This document shows, piece by piece, positions 16,793 to 24,611 of a stretch of 64,000 bases of DNA. The translations under genes were made by a program, and so were the position numbers. The stretch's first letter is position 1. The number at the start of each line of letters is the position of its first letter. Source of the stretch: Granulicella sp. L60 (lineage in GTDB: Bacteria > Acidobacteriota > Terriglobia > Terriglobales > Acidobacteriaceae); assembly GCF_009765825.1 (NCBI RefSeq), contig NZ_LMUR01000018.1, positions 1,470,267-1,534,266 of the forward strand, given 5' to 3'. The notes beneath the pieces are model-generated. The model did not search any database, was not told the origin of the DNA, and saw nothing but the letters and a program-made list of their open reading frames with translations.

Positions 16793-17944
16793 ATGAAGAA
16801 AAAACTACGCATTGGAATTCTCTTTGGCGGCCGTTCCGGCGAACACGAGGTATCGCTCAACTCCGCCGCTTCCATCCTCGCTGCTATCGATAAGGTGAAG
16901 TACGACATCGTTCCTATCGGCATCACGAAGCAAGGCCACTGGGTCACCTCGGGCGAAGCTCAACATCTGCTCACCGGTAACACGAAGCTAACGCTGCTCA
17001 AGAAATCTCGCAGCAAGGGCATCGAAATTAGCGCCAGCGCCGACCTCGGGCAGCAGAGCGGTGCTCTCGCTCAGTCACTTGATGTGATATTCCCAGTCCT
17101 TCATGGCACCTTTGGCGAAGACGGCACGATTCAGGGCCTATTTGAGCTTGCCGATATTGCCTACGTTGGCTCCGGAGTTCTCGGCTCCGCCACTGGCATG
17201 GACAAGACCGCGATGAAGCAACTCTTTGCGGCTGCCGGCCTGCCTCAGGCTCCGCACGTCAATCTACTTCGAAGTGAGTGGAAAGCGGACGCCAAACGCG
17301 CGGTGAAGCTGATTGAAAAAAAACTTTCCTACCCCGTCTTCGTCAAGCCTGCGAACCTTGGATCTTCCGTCGGCATCAGTAAAGTTCATGATCGAAGCGA
17401 GCTTGCTGCTGCGATGGATCTGGCAGCCAGCTTCGATCGCAAACTCATCATTGAGCAAGGGGTTGGTGGTCCAGGTATCAAACCCCGCGAACTTGAGGTC
17501 GCCGTTCTCGGCAATGACTTACCCGAGGCCTCTGTCGTCGGCGAGATCGTCCCCAATAAGGAGTTCTATGACTACGAATCGAAGTACGCTGACTCCCCGG
17601 AGAATCCAAGCGTACCTATCATTCCCGCGAGGCTCTCAAAGTCAGAGGCGAAAATGATCCGCGAGATGGCCGTTGCTGCCTTCCGTGCGTGCGACTGCGC
17701 CGGGCTCGCCCGTGTCGACTTTCTTATGGAGCCTGCTCCGCTGGGAGGTAAGGGAAAGAAAAAGCGTAAGCCGCGCATCTACCTCAACGAGATCAACACG
17801 ATGCCTGGCTTCACCAGCATCAGCATGTACCCGAAACTTTGGGAGGCCTCTGGTATGCCGTACAAACAACTAGTCGATCGGCTCATTGCTCTCGCGATCG
17901 AACGCAACAAAGAAAAACAGCAGACTAGCTTTTCTCGCGTCTAA
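16793..17944 (+). CDS. ddl: D-alanine--D-alanine ligase
   Basis: ATP-grasp ligase making the D-Ala-D-Ala dipeptide for peptidoglycan. Motifs are GILFGGRSGEHEVSLNSA (N-terminal substrate loop), VIFPVLHGTFGEDGTIQGLFELADIAYVGSGVLGSA, YPVFVKPANLGSSVGISKV (ATP binding), and the C-terminal RVDFLMEP...IYLNEINTMPGFTSISMYPKLWEASG with metal ligands. A short basic insertion (GGKGKKKRKPR, about residues 318-328) interrupts the C-terminal domain. Length is 383 aa, slightly above the usual 310-370. It stands between a membrane protein and a TonB-domain protein, all plus strand. Confidence 0.95.
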   Translation: MKKKLRIGILFGGRSGEHEVSLNSAASILAAIDKVKYDIVPIGITKQGHWVTSGEAQHLLTGNTKLTLLKKSRSKGIEISASADLGQQSGALAQSLDVIFPVLHGTFGEDGTIQGLFELADIAYVGSGVLGSATGMDKTAMKQLFAAAGLPQAPHVNLLRSEWKADAKRAVKLIEKKLSYPVFVKPANLGSSVGISKVHDRSELAAAMDLAASFDRKLIIEQGVGGPGIKPRELEVAVLGNDLPEASVVGEIVPNKEFYDYESKYADSPENPSVPIIPARLSKSEAKMIREMAVAAFRACDCAGLARVDFLMEPAPLGGKGKKKRKPRIYLNEINTMPGFTSISMYPKLWEASGMPYKQLVDRLIALAIERNKEKQQTSFSRV

Positions 17945-18029
17945 TAAACAGCTAAAAAAGTTCCTACGCGAATGTCTGCCAGATTGAGTCAGTGATATAG
18001 CCGGAACTTGCGGGCTGAGGGAGGTGGTC

Positions 18030-18665
18030 ATGGAAGCTATTGGCAGATCGGTCGTATCGTCCAGCCGCACCTTGAAGTGCAGCCTCGCGTCGGTTGTGTT
18101 GCATCTTCTGCTCATCGGTCTTCTCATCCACAAAGGCGCATCGTGGATCGCTCCTATCCGGCTTCCGGGAAGCGAACACGGAAGCAATCTCATCCTTACG
18201 TACTTGCCTGGTCGAGCGCCTCTGCAGGCCTCGGCGCCGAATCCAAAGACTCCGCCGAAACATGCCTCCTCCACGACGCCCCTGCCCACGTCGCTCGCGA
18301 AGACTGTGACAACCGCTGCCGCATCGCCAAATACGAGTTCGCCAACCTCCGCACAGCCTGACTCTGCCGCAGGTGCGGATGCACTCGGTTCCGGAAATAT
18401 CAATATTGCATTGGCGAGCTTCTTTCCCACGCCTCAGCCAGATCTCTCCGCACTGCCTCGCGGCACTAAGGGCGACGTCATTCTCGATATCGTCATTGAT
18501 ACAGCAGGAAAGATAGCCGACATCAAAATGACTCGCGGCCTTGGACATGGTGTGGATGAGAGTGTGATCGCCACGGTGCAACAGTGGACCTTCCATCCTG
18601 CCACAAAGGACGGGCAGCCAGTTGCCAGTGAGCAAGAGCTTCACTTCCATTACGAAAAGGCCTGA
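18030..18665 (+). CDS. TonB family energy-transducer-like protein
   Basis: A 211-aa protein with one N-terminal membrane anchor (residues about 18-34, LASVVLHLLLIGLLIHK) and a Pro/Ser/Thr-rich periplasmic linker (residues about 65-115). The C-terminal TonB domain reads GDVILDIVIDTAGKIADIKMTRGLGHGVDESVIATVQQWTFHPATKDGQPV. ATG at 18030 is favoured by GGAGG five bases upstream; GTG at 18024 is possible. No exbB/exbD gene is nearby. Many acidobacterial genomes carry TonB-domain proteins of uncertain partner. It converges on ilvA. Confidence 0.85.
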   Translation: MEAIGRSVVSSSRTLKCSLASVVLHLLLIGLLIHKGASWIAPIRLPGSEHGSNLILTYLPGRAPLQASAPNPKTPPKHASSTTPLPTSLAKTVTTAAASPNTSSPTSAQPDSAAGADALGSGNINIALASFFPTPQPDLSALPRGTKGDVILDIVIDTAGKIADIKMTRGLGHGVDESVIATVQQWTFHPATKDGQPVASEQELHFHYEKA

Positions 18666-18697
18666 TAGGCGCGAAGACAGCGGACGAGCAATCGCAA

Positions 18698-19930
18698 CTA
18701 GAGAACGCGGCTGTGCTTGTATCCTTCGGTCGTTAATGCAGCGAGGAGTTCCTCGACCTGCTCCCGTCCTCGCGTCTCCATGGTGATATCGATAACCGTG
18801 TCGCCAAGGTTTACGCCATAGTAGGCGCGATTGTGAAGCGTATCCACGATGTTCGCGCGGTAGCTTGCGATAAGCCGTGTCAGGTCTGCTAATGCTCCTG
18901 GCTTATCAAGCAGATGAATGCGCAGTCGAATTAATCTTCCATCCTGAACCAGGCCGCGTTCGATGATCCGGCTCAGCAACGTCACATCGATGTTGCCGCC
19001 GCAAACAAGCACGCCTGTGTGTGCGCCCTTGAGCGATGTCTTTCGCTGCAACAGCGCAGCCAGAGCCGTAGCGCCAGCGCCCTCAGCCAATGTCTTTTCG
19101 CGCTCCAGAAGGACAAGAATTGCAGACGCAATCTCGTCCTCATCCACGGTCACGATCTCGTCGACGTACCGTTCCACCACCGGCAACGTCACATCTCCGG
19201 CACGCCGGACCGCGATACCATCAGCGATCGTAGTTGCTGGTTCCAGTGTGACGGGATGATGTTGTGCCACAGCCGCCATCATCGAGGGCAGACGCGAAGT
19301 CTGTACGCCGATGATGCGAATCTCTGGCCTCGACTCCTTGATCGCGCACGCAATGCCGCCAATAAGGCCGCCACCGCCGATCGGCACTACGATGGCCTCC
19401 AGCTGAGGAACCTGCTCCAGCATCTCCAGCCCGATCGTACCCTGTCCAGCCATTACCGTCGCATCGTCGAATGGATGGATAAACGTCATCTGCTCTGCTT
19501 TGCACAGGCGCGTAGCCTCTTCGCAGGCCTCGTCGTAGTTGGCACCATGCAACACGACCTCAGCGCCAAATCCGCGTGTGGCTGTGACCTTCACGAGAGG
19601 GGTTGCCAATGGCATCACGATCAGCGCACGAATACCTGCTTTCGTCGCGTGATAAGCCACGCCCTGGGCATGATTTCCCGCGCTCGCCGCGACGACCCCT
19701 CGGGCCGCCTGCTCTGGGGTGAGCATCGCAATGCGATTCAACGCGCCGCGCTCCTTAAAAGAGCCAGTCATCTGTAGATTCTCGAGCTTCAGATAGACGT
19801 GCTGTCCCGTCAGCTCAGACAGCATCTGCGAGTGTGGACAGGGCGAATAATAGATCGCTCCACGCAATCGCTCTCGTGCAGCGACGATGTCGGCGAGGCT
19901 AACGCTGAGTTGCTCTATCGAATCGTTCAC
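18698..19930 (-). CDS. ilvA: threonine ammonia-lyase with C-terminal ACT domain
   Basis: PLP enzyme converting threonine to 2-oxobutanoate, the first committed step to isoleucine. The Schiff-base Lys is in MTGSFKERGALNR, and the phosphate loop is VPIGGGGLIGGIA. An ACT regulatory domain follows at about residues 330-410 (RLRIHLLDKPGALADLTRLI). One ACT domain is typical of the shorter, roughly 400-aa class. GTG at 19930, preceded by AAGAGG, gives a family-like N-terminus (SLADIVAARERL). A TTG at 19972, overlapping the tyrA stop by 4 nt, is the alternative. It is the last gene of the trpB-to-ilvA run. Confidence 0.92.
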   Translation of the reverse strand: MNDSIEQLSVSLADIVAARERLRGAIYYSPCPHSQMLSELTGQHVYLKLENLQMTGSFKERGALNRIAMLTPEQAARGVVAASAGNHAQGVAYHATKAGIRALIVMPLATPLVKVTATRGFGAEVVLHGANYDEACEEATRLCKAEQMTFIHPFDDATVMAGQGTIGLEMLEQVPQLEAIVVPIGGGGLIGGIACAIKESRPEIRIIGVQTSRLPSMMAAVAQHHPVTLEPATTIADGIAVRRAGDVTLPVVERYVDEIVTVDEDEIASAILVLLEREKTLAEGAGATALAALLQRKTSLKGAHTGVLVCGGNIDVTLLSRIIERGLVQDGRLIRLRIHLLDKPGALADLTRLIASYRANIVDTLHNRAYYGVNLGDTVIDITMETRGREQVEELLAALTTEGYKHSRVL

Positions 19931-19968
19931 AGGCCTCTTAATCCTTCTTTCAATCTTGTTGTTCGAAC

Positions 19969-20826
19969 TCAACGGCGCTGACGAAACCGATTCGCCAGCG
20001 CGAACTCATCGCGCAACTCTGGTGTCCGCAGGTTCTCACGTACATGCTGCAGCCTCTGTTCCAATGCAAGCAGCGTATCCGCGACCGGTCCTGTATTTGT
20101 CAGCGCTACATCACGCCACATACTGTATGGACTCGCTCCCAGCCGTGTGGTCTCGCGCAACGCCCGCCCGCCAATCGCTGCAATCTCGGGAGCATCGCCG
20201 AATCTGTCTTCCAGCAGTGCCGCCAAGGCTGTCGAAAGCATCTGCGGCAGATGACTCACCCATGCGCAGAGCTCATCATGCCGTGCGGCGTCCATGTCCA
20301 GTGTGCGCGATCCAAAGCAGCCGACCCAACCGCGCCACGCCTTCTCCAGCGGCGACATCTCTGCGTTCGTTGGGGTAAACAACCACATTGCGCCATCGAA
20401 GAGTCCGCTCTCTGCCAGCAAAGCTCCTCCGGACTCTTTTCCAGCCATTGGATGTCCGGGTAGAAAGCTCGCTGTCTCTTCTCCGGCAAACAACTCTCTT
20501 GCTAGCTCAACGATCTCAAGTTTCGTACTGCCGACATCGGTCAGAAGTTGCCCTATGCGCAGTACAGGAGAGAGCAACTGCATCCAGTCCTTGATTGCAA
20601 GTACCGGTACCGCAAGGACAACGACGTCAGCCAATCGAGCCAACTCCAGAGCATCTTCCCGGCTGGCTGCCCTGCCGTCGATCGCACCCATCTGCACTGC
20701 GGCAGCCATCTCCAGCATGCTGGAATCCCAGCCATCGATGCGGCCCACAAAACCTGCCCCGCGCAGAGCCAGACCGGTCGAAGCGCCGATCAGACCAGTC
20801 CCGATGATGAAAACGCGTTCGACCAT
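19969..20826 (-). CDS. tyrA: prephenate dehydrogenase (TyrA family)
   Basis: NAD(P)-dependent dehydrogenase of tyrosine synthesis, converting prephenate to 4-hydroxyphenylpyruvate (or arogenate to tyrosine). The Rossmann motif VFIIGTGLIGASTGLAL is at residues 5-21. Family motifs DVVVLAVPVLAI, TDVGSTK and FLPGHPMAGKESGGALLAE follow, along with the helical domain motif DELCAWVSHLPQMLSTALAA. No fused chorismate mutase or ACT domain is present. A separate mutase gene lies two genes upstream. It lies 14 nt downstream of the DAHP synthase gene on the same strand, so it belongs to the aromatic operon. Confidence 0.93.
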   Translation of the reverse strand: MVERVFIIGTGLIGASTGLALRGAGFVGRIDGWDSSMLEMAAAVQMGAIDGRAASREDALELARLADVVVLAVPVLAIKDWMQLLSPVLRIGQLLTDVGSTKLEIVELARELFAGEETASFLPGHPMAGKESGGALLAESGLFDGAMWLFTPTNAEMSPLEKAWRGWVGCFGSRTLDMDAARHDELCAWVSHLPQMLSTALAALLEDRFGDAPEIAAIGGRALRETTRLGASPYSMWRDVALTNTGPVADTLLALEQRLQHVRENLRTPELRDEFALANRFRQRR

Positions 20827-20840
20827 GTCTGAATCCTTAC

Positions 20841-21860
20841 CTACGCAATCGTCCTGCCCACTACGGGAGCTAGCAGCCGCAGCTGCGCCATCAATTTGTT
20901 CAACTGCTCTGGGTACAAACTCTGCGCACCGTCGCTCATCGCCTTATCTGGATTGGGATGCATCTCCATCAACAGACCATCTGCACCTGCTGCCACGCTT
21001 GCCAGCGCCATCGGAGGAACGAGGTCGCGTATGCCAACGCCATGCGACGGGTCACCGAGCACGGGCAGATGTGTCAACTTCTTCAGCACCGGAATTGCTG
21101 AGATATCCATTGTGTTGCGAGTGTATGTCTCGTAGGTTCGAATTCCTCGCTCGCACAGCATCAGGTTGTAGTTGCCGCCCGAAAGAATGTACTCCGCGCT
21201 TAGCAACACCTCTTCAATCGTTGCGGAGATGCCTCGCTTCATCAGCACTGGCTTCCGTACATGCCCAAGTTCGCGTAGCAGGTTGAAGTTCTGCATATTG
21301 CGCGCGCCTACCTGGAAGCAATCGATGTATGGCAGCATCAACTCGATCTGCGAGATCTCCATCACTTCCGTGATGACGAGTAGGCCTGTCTCATTGGATA
21401 CCTCTCGCAGAAGTTTCAGACCGTCGAGACCCATTCCTTGAAAGCTGTATGGCGAGCTGCGCGGTTTGAACGCTCCACCTCGCAGAAACTTCGCGCCAGC
21501 CGCCGCGACTTGCTTCGCGCTGGTAAGAATCTGCTCGCGAGATTCTACCGAGCAAGGACCTGCCATCACTACAACCTCTTGGCCTCCGACGATCACGCCA
21601 TTCGGAAACGTAATCGTCGTTCCCTCGGGCCGGAAGCTGCGTCCCGCAAGCTTATAAGGCGACGAGATCCGATATGCCTCATGTACACCTGCTAGCACCT
21701 TGAACTCAGCCACTTCAAAGTGCTCTGGCGTCCCCACACCCGCGAGTATCGTTTGTGCTGCGCCAGTGGTTCGGTGAACGTTGAAGCCGAGCTCCACCAT
21801 CCGCTCGATCACCTTCTGAATATTCTCTTCTGTCGCCTGGTCCTGCATCGCAACGATCAT
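20841..21860 (-). CDS. aroF: 3-deoxy-7-phosphoheptulonate synthase (type I-beta, with N-terminal regulatory domain)
   Basis: First enzyme of the shikimate pathway, condensing PEP and erythrose-4-phosphate. An N-terminal ferredoxin-like domain of about 80 residues precedes the barrel, as in Thermotoga-type enzymes where it mediates feedback inhibition. Catalytic motifs are VVVMAGPCSVES, KFLRGGAFKPRSSPYSFQG, ITEVMEISQIELMLPYIDCFQVGARNMQNF, KPVLMKRGISATIEEVLLSAEYI, LPVLGDPSHGVGIRDLV and LLMEMHPNPDKAMSDGAQSL. Length (339 aa) is typical. Being co-transcribed with trp and tyr genes, it would benefit from control by all three aromatic amino acids. Confidence 0.95.
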   Translation of the reverse strand: MIVAMQDQATEENIQKVIERMVELGFNVHRTTGAAQTILAGVGTPEHFEVAEFKVLAGVHEAYRISSPYKLAGRSFRPEGTTITFPNGVIVGGQEVVVMAGPCSVESREQILTSAKQVAAAGAKFLRGGAFKPRSSPYSFQGMGLDGLKLLREVSNETGLLVITEVMEISQIELMLPYIDCFQVGARNMQNFNLLRELGHVRKPVLMKRGISATIEEVLLSAEYILSGGNYNLMLCERGIRTYETYTRNTMDISAIPVLKKLTHLPVLGDPSHGVGIRDLVPPMALASVAAGADGLLMEMHPNPDKAMSDGAQSLYPEQLNKLMAQLRLLAPVVGRTIA

Positions 21861-21938
21861 GATCTTCGCTTCACTCTCTCTGTAACTCGATTCAATACAA
21901 TTTAGTTCAAGGCCTAATCGCGCTGAAATATCTGCGAT

Positions 21939-22202
21939 TTAGAGGTCTCGGCGCTGTAGCGAACGCATTACGTCGATAATCCGCTCGTACACGTGCAAGA
22001 GATCGGCATCGGCCAGCGGCCCGGGGTTTGCTTTAAGGACGCGATCGAAGACATCCTGTTCTCGGCGTGGCTCGTAGACCGGAAGATCTGCCGTCTTTTT
22101 AAGTTCACCAATAGCACGCGCGGCTTCCGCGCGCTGGCTGATGAGGCGAACAATCTCCACATCCAGTTCGTCAATCTTCTGTCTCCAATCAGAGATATCC
22201 AT
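21939..22202 (-). CDS. aroQ: chorismate mutase, AroQ type
   Basis: Small (87 aa) all-helical enzyme that converts chorismate to prephenate, the branch point to Phe and Tyr. The AroQ pattern is visible: IDELDVEIVRLISQRAEAARAIGELKK, VYEPRREQDVFDRV (catalytic Arg-Glu region) and LLHVYERIIDVMRSLQ. ATG at 22202 has a GAGG upstream. The freestanding form is usual in this kind of operon. It lies 113 nt downstream of trpA, the largest gap inside the run, in which nothing convincing is visible. Confidence 0.92.
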   Translation of the reverse strand: MDISDWRQKIDELDVEIVRLISQRAEAARAIGELKKTADLPVYEPRREQDVFDRVLKANPGPLADADLLHVYERIIDVMRSLQRRDL

Positions 22203-22315
22203 CCACTCGCCTCACAATGCGGCGACGTGCCTACCTGGTGGGCCGTCGCGAAATATTTGGTCCTTCAATGATAAATGCGACGTTGCAACGGACGACCGTT
22301 CGTTCCCGGAGGTCA

Positions 22316-23077
22316 TCATGCGCGCAATGCCGCTATAAACTGTCCGACGGCTTCCGCAGCCTGTGGTGGCGGCGTCTTCTCGATCAATGCCACCAACGCG
22401 CTCCCAATAATCGCTGCGTCAGCAAATTCACCCACTGTCTTTACATGCTCAGCATTGGAGATCCCAAATCCCACGGCAATGGGTAATGTCGTAAATCGTC
22501 GCAGTCTCGCTACCAGTCCCGAGGCATCTTCTGCGATCTTCTGCTGCGTGCCTGTAATCCCAACTCTTGAGATCGCGTACACAAACCCTTGTGATACCGC
22601 GGCAATCGCCTTCAATCGCGCGTCTGGGCTGGTAGGCGCCGCAAGAAAGATCGGCGCCAGCCGATTCTCTTTCATCTCCTCCAGATACTCCGCAGCCTCT
22701 TCGACGATCATGTCCGTCAACAGAACACCATCGGCTCCGGCCTCCGCGGCCCGGGCGCAAAATGTCTTCATCCCCATCCGTACGACGGGATTAAGATAAG
22801 AGAACAACACGAGTCCGGCCTCTGGCCGCGCTGCACGCAACTCCCTGGCCAGCGCCAGCACATCGGTCAACCGAACGCCGCGCGCGACCGCTCGTTCGCT
22901 GGCCCGCTGGATCACAGGTCCGTCTGCAAGCGGATCGCTGAACGGAACACCCAACTCAATCACATCCGCGCCGTTATCGATCGCTGCCAGTGCGATATCT
23001 CTGGTTGTTGCCAGATCTGGATCGCCCGCAGTCAGATAAGCAACAATTCCTGGCTTTTTGCTAAACTTTATTGCCAT
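22316..23077 (-). CDS. trpA: tryptophan synthase alpha subunit
   Basis: TIM-barrel subunit that cleaves indole-3-glycerol phosphate and passes indole to TrpB. The catalytic Glu is in DVIELGVPFSDPLADGPVIQ and the catalytic Asp in ADGVLLTDMIVEEA. FVYAISRVGITGTQ and PIAVGFGISNAEHVK form the phosphate-binding region. Length (253 aa) is normal. It starts 8 nt after the trpB stop. The other trp genes (trpE, D, C, F) are not in this window, so trpBA is split from them and grouped with general aromatic genes. Confidence 0.96.
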   Translation of the reverse strand: MAIKFSKKPGIVAYLTAGDPDLATTRDIALAAIDNGADVIELGVPFSDPLADGPVIQRASERAVARGVRLTDVLALARELRAARPEAGLVLFSYLNPVVRMGMKTFCARAAEAGADGVLLTDMIVEEAAEYLEEMKENRLAPIFLAAPTSPDARLKAIAAVSQGFVYAISRVGITGTQQKIAEDASGLVARLRRFTTLPIAVGFGISNAEHVKTVGEFADAAIIGSALVALIEKTPPPQAAEAVGQFIAALRA

Positions 23078-23085
23078 ACTTGTGC

Positions 23086-24342
23086 TTAACCTTTCGTCCC
23101 TTCTCCAGCCTGTCGAACCGCCGCCTCGCTACCCTTCAGGTCAAGCTCACGCGCCAGAATTCCCATATCTTTATCCCCGCGTCCGGACAGATTCACCATC
23201 AGCACATCGGTCTTTGCCATCGTGGGTGCCAGCCGGATCGCCTCCGCCACAGCATGTGCACTCTCAAGCGCGGGCAGAATTCCCTCCGTCCGCGACAGGG
23301 TCACCGTCGCCTTCAGTGCATCCGCATCCGAACACGATACGTAGCTCGCTCGTCCCGAGTCATGAAGCATCGCATGTTCAGGCCCAACGCTCGCATAGTC
23401 TAGTCCGGCCGATACGGAGTGCGTGTTACTAACCTGGCCGGCATCATTCTGTAACACATACGAGTACGTACCCTGCAGCACGCCAGGCAGACCGCCACCA
23501 ATCTTCTGAAACCGAGCTGCGTGCTCGCCCAACGCCGTCCCACGTCCGCCAGCCTCGACGCCAATCAACTGTACATTCGCATCCGGTAAAAACTCGTAGA
23601 AAGCGCCGATCGCGTTGGAACCACCGCCAACGCAAGCTACAATCGCCGTTGGCAGCTTGCCCTCCCGCTCCAGCATCTGCACTCTCGCCTCGCGGCTGAT
23701 TACGCGATGAAAATTGCGCACCATAGTCGGATATGGATGTGCTCCGAGCGCACTGCCGAGGATATAGTACGTCGTGCGCACATTCGTCACCCAATCGCGC
23801 ATCGCCTCGTTAATCGCATCCTTCAGCGTTGCCGAGCCAGCCGAAACTCCTCGCACCTCCGTACCCAGCAATCTCATCCGGTAGACATTCAACTCCTGCC
23901 GGCGCATATCTTCCTCGCCCATATACACGACGCACTCTAGCCCCAACAGCGCGCATACGGTAGCCGTCGCCACGCCATGTTGTCCCGCGCCAGTCTCGGC
24001 AATGATTCGCTGCTTCCCCATCCGCTTTGCCAGAAGTCCCTGTCCCAGCGCGTTATTGATCTTGTGCGCGCCAGTGTGGAGCAGGTCCTCGCGCTTGAGA
24101 TAGATCTTTGCTCCACCGCACTGCTCAGTCAGACGCTTCGCAAAATAAAGGGGGGTCGGCCGTCCGCAGTAGTTGTGCAATAGATCGTCCAACTCAGTCT
24201 GAAACGCGGGGTCTTTCTGAGCAGCGTTGTAAGCGGCCTCCAACTCTTCAAGCGCCGCCATCAGCGTCTCCGGAACATAGCGCCCCCCATAGGCTCCAAA
24301 CCGCCCCGCCATCGGCGAATCTATCGTCGCGCCTGCACTCAT
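23086..24342 (-). CDS. trpB: tryptophan synthase beta subunit
   Basis: PLP-dependent subunit that joins indole and serine to make tryptophan. The N-terminal motif is [15 protein letters not shown], the PLP Lys is in [15 protein letters not shown], and the phosphate loop is [12 protein letters not shown]. Also present are the conserved Glu in [10 protein letters not shown] and the C-terminal [11 protein letters not shown]. Length (418 aa) is normal. ATG at 24342 is preceded by AGGAGG. It is the first structural gene of the aromatic run. An intrinsic terminator lies only 28 nt upstream, and a leader reading frame rich in aromatic codons precedes that, so expression is probably attenuated. Confidence 0.97.
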   Translation of the reverse strand: MSAGATIDSPMAGRFGAYGGRYVPETLMAALEELEAAYNAAQKDPAFQTELDDLLHNYCGRPTPLYFAKRLTEQCGGAKIYLKREDLLHTGAHKINNALGQGLLAKRMGKQRIIAETGAGQHGVATATVCALLGLECVVYMGEEDMRRQELNVYRMRLLGTEVRGVSAGSATLKDAINEAMRDWVTNVRTTYYILGSALGAHPYPTMVRNFHRVISREARVQMLEREGKLPTAIVACVGGGSNAIGAFYEFLPDANVQLIGVEAGGRGTALGEHAARFQKIGGGLPGVLQGTYSYVLQNDAGQVSNTHSVSAGLDYASVGPEHAMLHDSGRASYVSCSDADALKATVTLSRTEGILPALESAHAVAEAIRLAPTMAKTDVLMVNLSGRGDKDMGILARELDLKGSEAAVRQAGEGTKG

Positions 24343-24370
24343 TGGTCCCTCCTGTTACCGCATGACACAA

Positions 24371-24401
24371 AACAAAAGCCGCGACTCGAAAGGTCGCGGC
24401 T
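24371..24401 (-). terminator. intrinsic terminator (attenuator) just upstream of trpB
   Basis: Read on the minus strand: AGCCGCGAC, a 7-nt loop, GTCGCGGCT, then TTTGTTTTG. A 9-bp, mostly G-C stem is followed directly by a T-rich tract, which is a textbook intrinsic terminator. It lies between the leader reading frame and trpB and not at the end of relA. It therefore sits in the path of transcripts that start at the leader promoter. Confidence 0.88.
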
Positions 24402-24449
24402 CGTATGGATGTCGAATCAACTGAAACTTCAGGTATCTCTCAGATGAAA

Positions 24450-24521
24450 CTACTCCGCCGCGGCCGCTATTGTGCGCCAATAGCGGAGAATAAACGAAAA
24501 CCGGGTGGGCTGAGTAATCAT
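24450..24521 (-). CDS. aromatic amino acid leader peptide (attenuator control peptide)
   Basis: A 23-codon frame from ATG at 24521 to TAG at 24450. It is too short for routine gene calling. Residues 8-15 read FSFILRYW, giving two Phe, one Tyr and one Trp codon in eight codons, in a genome where aromatic codons are sparse. It ends with four Ala and a Glu before the stop. The TAT-TGG (Tyr-Trp) codons lie inside the 5' arm of a 9-bp hairpin (24464-24486). The Ala codons (GCG GCC GCG GCG) contain CGCGGC, which can pair with GCCGCG in the terminator's 5' arm. No Shine-Dalgarno is present, and the likely transcription start is about 3 nt upstream. By analogy with trp leaders it would act by ribosome stalling. 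The function is inferred. Confidence 0.75.
   Translation of the reverse strand: MITQPTRFSFILRYWRTIAAAAE
24464..24486 (-). promoter_or_regulatory. leader hairpin spanning the Tyr-Trp codons
   Basis: Minus-strand arms CCGCTATTG and CAATAGCGG pair perfectly over 9 bp around the 5-nt loop GCGCA. The Tyr and Trp codons occupy the 5' arm. A ribosome stalled there would prevent the hairpin, leaving the downstream Ala-codon stretch free to pair with the terminator. This corresponds to the 1:2 or pause hairpin in classical attenuators. Confidence 0.7.
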
Positions 24522-24530
24522 CTTGTTTAA

Positions 24531-24559
24531 AACATACATGCTGTTCGTTACCTCTGCAA
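24531..24559 (-). promoter_or_regulatory. candidate sigma-70 promoter for the trp leader
   Basis: TTGCAG (24559-24554), a 17-nt spacer, then TATGTT (24536-24531). Transcription would start near 24524, about 3 nt before the leader ATG. It lies just past the relA stop codon at 24612. A lone TTGACA at 24605-24600 has no matching -10. Confidence 0.55.
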
Positions 24560-24611
24560 CCTCACAGGCTTTCAACACAAGAACGTCGAAGATCGTCTGT
24601 GTCAATTACGA

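Noticed and set aside
24600..24605. TTGACA just after the relA stop as -35 of the trp leader
   Set aside because: No acceptable -10 lies 16-18 nt downstream. TTGCAG-17-TATGTT closer to the leader is better.
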